A stretch of DNA of 55,976 nucleotides. It comes from Blattamonas nauphoetae. Lineage: Eukaryota > Preaxostyla > Oxymonadida. The position numbers were made by a program, and so were the translations under genes. The stretch lies in NCBI GenBank assembly GCA_033064195.1, contig JARBJD010000420.1:1-55976 (forward strand). The letters run 5' to 3'. Shown in pieces: positions 9,823 to 19,229 of the stretch; position 1 is the first letter of the stretch; every line of letters starts with the position of its first letter. Below the pieces are notes generated by a model that searched no databases, was not told the DNA's origin, and worked only from the letters and a program-made list of their open reading frames with translations.

Positions 9823-12082
9823 ATGTCGACAGGTGTTCCAGTTAGGTTCAATCCTGTGTATGAAATGAATCCCTTAACAGAAATGAATCCATTTTCGACA
9901 ATAATCACGAAACTCAAAGCAGTCTTGTATGCCTTTTTCTCTCTTTTATTGATCACTGACGTAGATTACCTCGTTCACAAACAGTCACGAATGAACCTGA
10001 CGTAGTTGGACATGAAAACATTGAAACACATCCCCCTCCTCTGGATCCGAGTTTTGAAGAAAACAGAACACAACCAGCTGACTTCGAACAGCCAATTCGT
10101 ATGTTCAATCCAGGTTGGACTGATTTGTCTCTTTCAATTCGTTCAAACTTGTCATTCTTTCCCTCCCGACAATCGTCTCAAATCTCACCTCAATTCTCTT
10201 CTTACTCTGTGTCTCAGTCAAATCCCCGTCGGAGAAGTTCATGAATTCGCATGAACTAGAGATGGAGACAAACACACCTGAGAAGGCCCTCCATTTTGCG
10301 ATCGAGGTTGGACTGCTGCCGAAGTCTGTGATCTGCCCGAGTTGCGGCAAAACTATAACAAATCATACCTCACCCAACGCAACAACAACCACAAGACGCT
10401 TTGAATGCGCCAACGGGCATCCCCGTGTGGCGATCGCAATGTTTGATCAAACCATACTAAAAGGATCAAAACTCCAACTGGCTCAAATTATCAAAATTTT
10501 GCACTGCTTTTGGCTAGGTAACTCGATAAAAGTTACTCAAGCTGAAACAAAGTGTTCTAAAGCTACAGTCTCTGAATGGTACAAGAAAGCAAGAACAGTC
10601 TGCTTGTTACATTCAATCAACAACACGGTCAAGATTGGAGGTCCGGGCATCGTCGTGGAAGTGGATGAAATGCTCATGATCAAATCAAAGAGTTTCCGAG
10701 GGAAAGAATACACAGGATACTGGATGATTGGAGGTGTTGTCAAGAATCAGCCGGATCAATTCTTCTTCGAGATGGTCGATTCCAGAACACAATCGTCAAC
10801 GAGGGATGTGATCATGCGTCACATAGAACCAGGATCAATCATTCACACTGATGGATGGAGTGGATACGATTGGATCGGCACTGACAAATCACAAACATTC
10901 ACCAGACAGAAAGTGATTCACAAACAAAATGAATGGGTTGGACCTGACGGTGCCACAACCAATCACATCGAAGCGAAATGGCGCATGGTCCGCCATTCAA
11001 TCCCCGAATTCGGTACTCCTCGCTGGTATCACCCTCACCACATTGCTGAACACGAATACAAGAGAAGCAATGTCAGCTTCAGAGACTTTCTCCATGAATG
11101 TGGAAAAGTCACTGGGGAAATGATGGACATCATGGCACGACAACTCGAAGCCGAGAAAGAAGAAACCGCCAAGATGCTCGCAATCAACGCTGAAGCGAGA
11201 GCCTTGAATGCCGAGAAATTCCAACAGCAGAGAGAGAACTCGGAACAATACCACAAACGGCGAATGAAGTTGATTGAATGGCAGCGAAACAAGGCAGAAA
11301 AGAAACTCACATCTGCAAAGTGCCAGAAAGAGAAAAGGGATGCAAAGAAGAAGCAAAACGGGAAAGATAGCAACGAGCTAGTCCAAGAATCCGATTTCGA
11401 CGAGCCTGTCGAAAAAAGAAAAAGAACAGAATCAACGAGAGAACGGAGAAAAACTCACAATCCCGACTTCATCTATGAAAAAAGTGAGAAAAAGACAAGA
11501 CAAAAACGAACCACTTCCAATCATCCAATTCTGACTTCTCTGGGTCAAAATGGAGAAACAGAACTGGCATTTCCACGATTGGAGGATCCTCCAATTCCCA
11601 CTGACAAGGACACTCGAACCACAATCGATTCCGATTTTCATATCCTGAAGGAGAGGTTCCCCGACAACCAGATCTGGGACGTGCAACGAGATGGGAACTG
11701 TTGGATCTGGGCCATTCTTGTGCAGCTCGTCAAGAATGGTGGTTCGGAGTTTTCCCCAAAGTCCAGAGATGACTATCTCGCCTGCATGCTCCAGATTCGA
11801 GGAAGGACAGCAGAAACTCTCATCGAGCATAAAGGCCAATTCGAAGACTCATTGGCGGATCTGGGAGGGGAAACTGAATGGGACGACTTTATCGAGCGGA
11901 CCAGAACAAGTGGAAAAGATGGTGGGTAAATTGAATTGGAAGCATTAGCCATGACCCTCGATTTGACTATCACGGTCGAAAATGCCAGAAACAGGCAGAG
12001 AATCATTATCGGGAACGGCGAAATAGACGTTCATGTTGGGTATTTGGGTTGGATGCATTACGTGGCCATCCTTGAAAATTAA
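9823..12082 (+). CDS. Merlin transposase fused to OTU-like cysteine protease
   Basis: Predicted exons are 9823..9926, 9965..10098 and 10218..12082, joined in consistent phases, giving about 640 residues. After an acidic N-terminus comes a zinc ribbon (CPSCGK...C, about 10336..10410). The IS1595/Merlin DDE domain follows, with VVEVDEM (first D, about 10657), IHTDGWSGYD (second D, about 10846) and TTNHIEAKW (E, about 10960). A long charged coiled coil occupies about 11120..11370. The C-terminal domain has WDVQRDGNCWIW (OTU nucleophile Cys, about 11685) and ends with MHYVAILEN (candidate catalytic His, 12056). A single in-frame TAA at 11927 interrupts the OTU domain; alignment to the relative at 5383..5955 is otherwise continuous across it. 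The copy is therefore nearly intact but probably inactive unless that codon is read through. Confidence 0.85.
9927..9964 (+). other. Predicted 38-nt intron in transposase gene
   Basis: GTATGC donor and CGTAG acceptor. Splicing joins two frames that are each stopped otherwise. Confidence 0.6.
10099..10217 (+). other. Predicted 119-nt intron in transposase gene
   Basis: GTATGT donor and a pyrimidine-rich TGTCTCAG acceptor. The product enters the main 562-codon frame seven codons before its first ATG. Confidence 0.65.
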
Positions 12083-12161
12083 ACTATCACCTCACCAGTA
12101 TAATTATCTTCTGTATTTTCGGAAAAAATCCAAAATCATACGTGGATTCAGTTGAGAGGTA

Positions 12162-13967
12162 CAGTTCGACTAGTTCTGAATTGCATTATAATGTTTCTGA
12201 AATATTTGATAATTATTCAGAAATGAACATAATTGTTCAGAGATGAACATGAATTTTGTCTAAATGAACAGTGATTTGTCTGAAAAGAATGATCTTAAAA
12301 GTTGTCCAGAAGCAGTTTCGAAACCGTATTCAGTCGTCTGAAAAATGAAAAAAGGTTAATCGGACTCTTAAATTGTGTCCAAAAAACCTAATCATTACCA
12401 ATTGTGACATCAGATGATAAACGGAGAAGAATCTTATGGAAAATCATCGCGAAGTTTCATGGAACGCTCCATTTCTTCCATCGATGATGAATCTGAGACT
12501 GACGAGTCTCAAAACTCACCCATCACCGAAATACGAACACAATACCAATCTCCAGGGTTCATTCATTGATCTCACAGATCTCACGTTTTTTTTGGATCTC
12601 ACCATATTTCTACAACATAGAAAACTTCCATTTTTGCTCCACATCACACTTTTCATAAAAGAGCAAATGAGGATTGTTTTGTAATTGTTAATAAATCAGT
12701 GATGAGAAAATGGACACAAATGATTCTCGCTCACAACTCACCACAGAAACGTAGATGAACAAGGATTCGACATTCTGATGATCGGTCGGGTGAATAAAGT
12801 GCTATGCGAAGCGAAAATAACGCGGAATAGGTGGTTGATGCTTGATACATTTGATTTGAAGAGAATTTGAGTAAAATGGCATTTCTTTCTCCCAATACTC
12901 ACGAAAGAGGAACCGTACTCTCTCATTTTTTCATGAGGATGGTGAACAGAAAAAGACTGGTGTGATGTATGAAGTCCATAATTTCTCTGATTGTCTGTTT
13001 TATCTCTAGGATGAGACGTCCAAGGAAAAAGAGAGCGCTGACGGAAGCGGATAATGTCAGGGAGGATCACGCGCGAATATGGGATATGAGCAGTCTCTGA
13101 TTCAGAAAAACGCTAGAAGGAAGAAATTGAAGGAAATGTATGGCCAAAAGGAATGTTGAAGATCGATTGTGTGAATCTCACGTGAATGGAGGCGAATCTC
13201 GAGGCTTATTTCTTTTGTCTTTCATTACAATCACAGACATCATTTTTGGCTTTGATCTGTCCACAGATCCCTTCATTTGTCAGATGGGTAAGATTTTTTG
13301 ACATCATTCAAAAGTTCGAAGACAAACATTCAAAGCCAATCTCCACTCATTGGTGAGAAATCAATCGACCTTTCTCTAGAATTGAGGCATGACAAGAGTG
13401 AACAGTTTTTTTGAGAACTTTGAAAGAGCTGAACCACGTGTTGCCTGTTTCGTTTTTTGTTTGTGACAGTCGAACTTTTGAATGATCTGAAAAATTCTCA
13501 CCCAGATGGAATTGGTTAATTGCGTTTAAAATCGAAGAGATCACAAGAAAAGAAATTCAGGAATTAGGACTAGAGAAGAGGCAGAATAATGAAAGATGAA
13601 TAACGAGGTGAAATATACAGATTCCAACTCTCCAGACTCTTCTTGTGACACAATCTGGGAGTCGTGATGAAGAGATGATAGCTAGGAAACATGACTTCAT
13701 GTTTGCATGTCACCTGTTCAACTCGGGAATTGGAGGAGCCACTTCACACTACATTCAATTTCGTCCCTATTCTCATTTTATCTCAGAATTCAATCAAATG
13801 GACAAGAATTGGACAATATTAAGACAAGGGAGATGGGAGCAATTTATTAATATTTTTTGGCCCATTTCTGAATTATTCTACTTAATTTCTGAACAATCTT
13901 GCTCAAATCTGAGCAATGTCGTTCCTTTCTGAATTTAATGCACTTAATTTCAGAACTCATCGAGCTG
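12162..13967. mobile_element. Mariner-like non-autonomous element nested in Merlin
   Basis: This is an 1806-bp insertion flanked by TA (12160..12161 and 13968..13969). Its imperfect inverted ends read CAGYTCGAYKAGTTCTGAA. Inside the ends are repeats of a unit of about 20 bp built on ATTTCTGAACAAT (left, inverted, about 12175..12290; right 13858..13955). No transposase frame is visible. A 106-bp block (12856..12961) is shared with the element at 14618..17173. It interrupts the Merlin element and is therefore younger. Confidence 0.72.
12856..12961 (+). repeat. 106-bp direct repeat, copy 1
   Basis: By eye identical to 14767..14872. The two copies lie inside different transposons. Confidence 0.85.
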
Positions 13968-14118
13968 TATCAGGTGTGGATTCAGTCGACCCATACATAC
14001 TAATCCGTCCCAGATATATTGAACAACTTCCCATACATACTGAACTCCCCATATATACTGAACACCTTCCCATACATACTGACCCTTCCCATATATTCTG
14101 AACTCATGCCGGTTCCAC

Positions 14119-14617
14119 ATGTTGTTCGTATTCTGGACACACTGATGAACGAACCCGGCGATCATCTGCTGACGCTGGCGAAGTCGAGGCTGGTTGAAGT
14201 TCTGTTTGAGGAAGTGACCGCTCTGGACATCGACGACGAACAGATGGAGAGGACACGTCAGAGCAAGATGATAACAGCGAGTCGAATCAGTTGGAAGGAG
14301 ATGAGGAGAAGACAGCTGAGGAGGAAGGGAAGGAGAACCAACCACCGAAAGAGTCGGATGGACACGCACCGCGACCGCCTGCACGCACTCGAACTGTTCG
14401 TGTTGGGGAGGATGGGAGTGAAGATGTGGATTTATGAGTCCGAACCGGTTCTGCGAACTGTTGTGGTTGGGGACACGACACCTGGTGTTGTCCATTTGAT
14501 GTCCAATCCTTCCATGAGAGTCGATTCCTCTTCAGACCGATCATTGGGTCACCTGACTTCACGAACGCTGTTCCTGACCAAATACAGAGTGTAATTCGAT
14601 CCGTTCTTCGACCAGTC
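14119..14617 (+). CDS. Host gene, continuation after Merlin insertion
   Basis: The frame leaving 9378 resumes here (…VP then HVVRILDTLMNEPGDHLLTL). After about 14270 coding character moves to another frame with an acidic, proline-rich stretch (about 14260..14430), suggesting an intron or a frameshift. From 14586 the DNA matches the flank of the second kinase (from about 35030). At 14617 it is cut again by the next element. It is probably a pseudogene in this allele. Confidence 0.5.
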
Positions 14618-14766
14618 TATACTGGCGTGACCGGGGTGACCGGGTCACTTTTGGCCAAAAAGTGGTGACCGTCAGTGACCGTGAGTTTTTAAATCAAGGG
14701 TGAGATCTGATCAAGCCATTCCCGAAGATCTCCAAAAATGGCTTTCAACGGCATGAAATTCAGTGA

Positions 14767-14872
14767 TTGAAGAGAATTTGAGTAAAATGGCATTTCTTTC
14801 TCCCAATACTCACGAAAGAGGAACCGTACTCTCTCATTTTTTCATGAGGATGGTGAACAGAAAAAGACTGGT
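14767..14872 (+). repeat. 106-bp direct repeat, copy 2
   Basis: Matches 12856..12961. It lies just inside the left end of the gene-capturing element. Confidence 0.85.
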
Positions 14873-15004
14873 TTGATCGAGGCAAAGTTTTGAAAGTGGG
14901 TCACTACAGATAAATGATTCATTAGACTAACATTAATAGGTGCTGTCGAGTGAAATGGTCACCTTTAGCTCATGAAAAATAGATTCAATCCTCTTCTCAT
15001 CCAT

Positions 15005-16822
15005 TTCTTCCGAACTCTCCCTCCTCATTCCCTCTTTCGTCTTCTTCCTCCTCCGTTATCTTCTTCTCTCTCCATTTCTTCCTGTATGTGGAGAGTGTTG
15101 TATTCAGACAAATCGTCGTCTTTCTGAGTCTTGTTTCCGAACAGAGTCACTCTCCTCTCCCCCTTCTTTCTTCTCTCCTTCGTTCCTATTCAATCTCTTT
15201 CATAATCTCTTCCTCTCCTTCCAACACTTCTTCCCCATCTCTACTCACATATTCCTCCACATATTCAATCTCCTCAATTTCTTCGTTTTCTCCTTCCTCT
15301 TCTTCCCCTTTTGCTTCTGTTGCACCTTTTTCTTTGTCTTCTGCGTCACCTTCACCAAATTCTGCTTCAGCATCATTCACCTCATCGACTTCGATCATTT
15401 CTTCCTCTTTTCCCTCGTTCTCTTCTTCAGTGTCTCCTTGATCGGGTTGTGAAACGTCTTTCGTGAGCAGTTCGTGGTTTTCTTCATTATCCTGCAGATA
15501 GGCAGTATTAGCCTTTTTTATCATCTTCATTTTCGTTTTCCTCCCCATTTAGGTCGGTCTTGTCGTTCTGGGGGGAAGGAGGAAACGACCGAGTTCTGAT
15601 CTCACCCTCCTCATTGTTTCCAGCTTCCTCTGTTCACCCCTCCGCCAACTCATCATTTCCACCTTCCTCATCAGATACTTCGCTTTTTCCTTCCATCACA
15701 TCGTCCTTTTCACCAATATCTTGATCGGCAGGATCGAGTGATTGGATATCATCTAGTTGGTTGTCTTCGTCCTTCATGTTCATTTCAATGTCTGAAATTT
15801 CCTCATTTTCATCGTTTTCTGCACCTCCATCAGTCTTGTCCTCTTCTGATTCTTCAGCCTTTCTATCCCCAAACTCATCCGGCACTTCCCGTTCAAATAT
15901 GCGTGTGCAAACCACCTCGTCAGCTTCTGCGTCCTTCTCTTCATCGATGTTCCTATCAGCTTCAATTTCATCTTCTTTTATTGCTTCTTCATCGCGGTCA
16001 GATGCGTCGTCCTGTCCATCTGGTTCTTAATCATCGCATTCTTCTTTCCCTTCATTGTTCTCCTGTATCTCCACACCGCCCTTCAATTCAGCATCCACGT
16101 CTTCTTTTTCGTCATTTCCATCCTCGGCGGCTTCTCCCTTAGCGTCATCCAATTCCTCCTCCATTTCTTTCCCTTCCTCATCATCTTCTTGTTCATCAGC
16201 TTCGATTTTTCCTTCAGCATAATCCTCATGTTCTTCAAGGTGAGTATCGTTGTCATCGTCGTTGTCCACATCGATCTGTTTCGTCGATTCATCCTGCGTC
16301 TGTTCCACTTCCGATTCTTCGTCGAATTACTCAATATATCCACCTTCCTGCTCCCCACCTTCACAATTTGCTTGTTCTCCATCAGATATTGCCATGTTTC
16401 CGTTATCATTATCTTCTGGATCGATTTCTCCTTTATCTTCAGCTTCTTCTTCGTCGACATTTTGATCCTCCTCCAATTCTCCGTGTTCAGACTCGCTCAT
16501 CCTGCTTTCTGTTTGTTCTTCTCCCAATTCTTCATTGTCACATCCAGCGTCCAAACAACTTTTCTCGTCGTCTGGTTCACTGACAGAGTCAGCACCACCG
16601 TCCTGTCCCTCCACTTCTCCAGCATCTTCAAGGGCATTCGCAACGTCTTCAGACATATCTTCCTCAAATCGATCATCGTACACGTTGTCTTCTTTCTCTT
16701 CGTTCTTATCTTCCGCTTGTTCCTCATTGTTGTCTTCTTCGCAGTCTCAGCTTGAATACCCATCTTCGACCTGACCAGAAGTGTTGTCTAAATCTACAGT
16801 CATTCCCACACCATGGATTAGT
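15005..16822 (-). pseudogene. Captured D/E-rich protein fragment
   Basis: On the minus strand successive open blocks (16683..16327, 16308..16027, 15915..15634, 15548..15186) encode almost only Glu and Asp with scattered Gly, Asn and Ser, for example EEELDDAKGEAAEDGNDEKE. The blocks are separated by stops. The composition resembles the acidic linker of the ribosome-assembly ATPase midasin (MDN1/Rea1), whose D/E-rich region is of similar length. With no aligned domain this is only a suggestion. The pyrimidine-rich plus strand produces many serine/leucine shadow frames that should be ignored. Confidence 0.4.
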
Positions 16823-17217
16823 GAAGAGAGGAGATTAAAACTGGGATCAAGACGAAAGAATTGAATAGAGACGGAAAAAAATCTGCAGGACGTGATGAAA
16901 CGACGGGGAAGATGATAAGACTGGTGAAGCACACCTTGTTGATGTGTTGTTGGCATCTTGGAAGATTTCGGACATGAGCGAACGTTGACTCTGGGTAGAT
17001 CACAACCGTTTTAAACCTTCTGACAGTTTCATCTTCTTCCCCATGTTTTAGTGTGTATTAAGATCTTGCTGTCATGCTTTCAACCATATTTCTGAGTGAT
17101 GTATTGATCTGACCCTTTGAAGAAAACGGCGGTGACACTGACCGAGCCTTTTGGCTCGGTCACGCCAGTATAGACCAGTCCTCCCTCTCTTCCATTTCAC
17201 GTTTCAGAACAGAAACA

Positions 17218-19147
17218 TATTAGTCGGTGGGAAACCCCGAAGTTTGTGGGGATCTTCGGAGCTCAACATTTTTATTGGAATGATTCTCCGTTTTTCCGAA
17301 AAGTGTGAGTAAGGTGTGTAATTAGAGGAAAAAAAATAACTACTTCGAAATAGCAGAGAACATGTCAGACTCTGACCAATGTTCAGATGCAATGACACAC
17401 TGAAGCAGGTCAGAAATCTGCTCGATCTCGTTCACACCAAGTATTAGATTATTTTCGTCTTTCTTTCTCTTCCACTCTCTTATCATGTTTTTGTAGGTAT
17501 CTGGTGTATTCTCTGAGCATTCTTCCAGCCCCACAGTCTAAATCAGGATCTCTTCCACCACCAAAAGAAAAAGTCCAAAACATCGCTGATATTGAGGTCA
17601 TCAAGATCGGAACATGGTTCTCACCCTCAAATTCTAACAAAAGACTTCATCTCTTCAAAGACATGGCTCGTTCATAATCCCTATTTCTTCAGCCGGAACC
17701 AAAACTACTAGTCACAGGATTCTGTGGTGTTACCACACTCTTCTCGTTCGCAAGCCTTAACAACTCTGCTAATGGATGTCCAATTCTTGCTGAGACTGTA
17801 GATCACAAGATCGATGCGGAAGTGAAGGATATTATCCCTCTCCTTACAAATCGATACATGTACTTTCATCCCCTATCAAATTCGGTGCCTTATCCAATCA
17901 ACCCAAGAAGGTTTGTCGATAATTCTTTTCGTTCCCCGCGTCATTTAGAATTCTTTCCAACCACACTCACCAAATCAACCTTCGATCTCGTCACATCAGC
18001 CAAACACCAGCTCGGCTTATTTGTGTCTATCAATCCCTCCTCGCACACTCCAAATCCTCTCAACACAAAAAAACGTGCTTTATTTTGTCCAATCAGTCAT
18101 CCCAATACCTCATCATCCAGCAACCTTCGAAAACTCTCCGCAAGTCTCTATTTCCCTATCATTTCCCACAAATGCACGAAGAACATCGTCCCTGGCTACA
18201 GTAGGCTTCGCAAGGTCATCATAGAGAGATCCAACGATTCTGTTGGCACCATCCCGTACGCCACTCAACTCATCGCCACCAACAACATCCCATCATGTCA
18301 TTATCCTTCTCCTCCGCTATCCATAAGATATATATCCCTTCTGACCCGTTCTTTTCTTTTCTTGAAGTCCACAGGCAGATTGTCGAACTGCTGTCTACCC
18401 ACCGGCTTTTGGAATCCCTCCACCATCCCCACTAGCATCCCTGTCCTACTCACTGGAGGTTTCCATGAGTAATTTCGGTATTATCACCCCTTCCTTGATA
18501 GTGATCGTAAATTAACATGTGATTTACAATTGGTTGGCATGAAAGCGTTTCCCCATCAAATTCACTCTAAACTTGCCTGCTTCTCGGCGTCCGAACTTCT
18601 CCATGTCTCCATGCACTCCTTTTGCGCTCACATTGTCCAAGAAATGATTATCCTGTCAACCGCTCAGCCACAACATTAAACAACCGCTGGAAAGTACATT
18701 TACCGGTGAATATTGCAGTCTTCTCGGAAAATCCTTGGGATTCCACGTCGTGTACTGTTTCTTGCAATCTTGGTCAACTTCAGCACACCTATTCATCGTG
18801 CTTTCGCATGATTATGATTTCTTGTGGCTTGATGGGACGAAGCTCTGTACTTCCGATGTGGAAGATACAGCACATGCCTAAAGTTTGTTTTTCTCTCTTT
18901 TCTCTCATTTTTACCGGTTTTAGAACATTCTTTATGAAAATGTTCCATCGACTTGCGTCGTGTCTACACGTCTCACACAGGCTCTCTTTTTCATCTCTGT
19001 GTTTCAATGGAGTTCAGCTCACTAATGTCAGTCCTTTGCCTGATTTTTTTCAGAAAAATCAATACTTTTCGGTGACAATACTGTAAAAATGCAAAAATGT
19101 TGAGCTCCGGAGATCCCCAAAAACTTCGGCCTTTCCGACCATCTAAT
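17218..19147. mobile_element. Inverted-repeat DNA transposon, decayed
   Basis: Its ends share an inverted repeat of about 60 bp: left CCGAAGTTTGTGGGGATC then CGGAGCTCAACATTTTT; right the same in reverse at about 19095..19135. The kinase-2 flank at about 35098 is contiguous across this point (CAGAACAGAAACA then CGACTG), so about 1.93 kb was inserted. The interior has an open frame (17822..18472, plus) that I cannot assign. The target duplication is not clear. Confidence 0.65.
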
Positions 19148-19229
19148 GTCGACTGTTTTTGTGTGTGTGTGTGAAAGGAATAATGAAGAGAGAACAGAAT
19201 GAGGAAAGTGTGAAGTGGTGATTTCTGCT

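Larger units (their letters stand above)
9379..14110 (+). mobile_element. Merlin (IS1595-like) DNA transposon
   Basis: This is a 4732-bp element bounded by an 8-bp target duplication, GGTTCCAC (9371..9378 and 14111..14118). Its terminal inverted repeats start GGCATGAGTTCAG. Next to the ends a unit of about 20 bp, TTCAGTATATATGGGAAG, recurs twice on the left (9386..9424) and about seven times on the right (13985..14100, inverted). It encodes a spliced transposase with an OTU-like domain. An 8-9 bp duplication is characteristic of Merlin. The element is inserted in a host gene and is itself invaded at 12160 by a TA-inserting element. Without that passenger it would be about 2.9 kb. Confidence 0.85.
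14618..17173 (-). mobile_element. Inverted-repeat transposon carrying an acidic gene fragment
   Basis: This is a 2556-bp element with CTATACTGGCGTGACCG inverted ends and a 6-bp target duplication, ACCAGT (14612..14617 and 17174..17179). The uninterrupted paralogous site at about 35065 reads ACGAGT in the same context, which proves insertion. The right end holds the hairpin CCGAGCCTTTTGGCTCGG. The interior is mostly a D/E-rich coding-like sequence on the minus strand and no transposase, so this looks like a gene-capturing non-autonomous element. The superfamily is not settled. Confidence 0.75.

Noticed and set aside
15088-16774. Serine/leucine-rich open frames on the plus strand
   Set aside because: They mirror the GAA/GAT-rich acidic coding on the minus strand; CTTC/TCATC repetition produces long meaningless frames.
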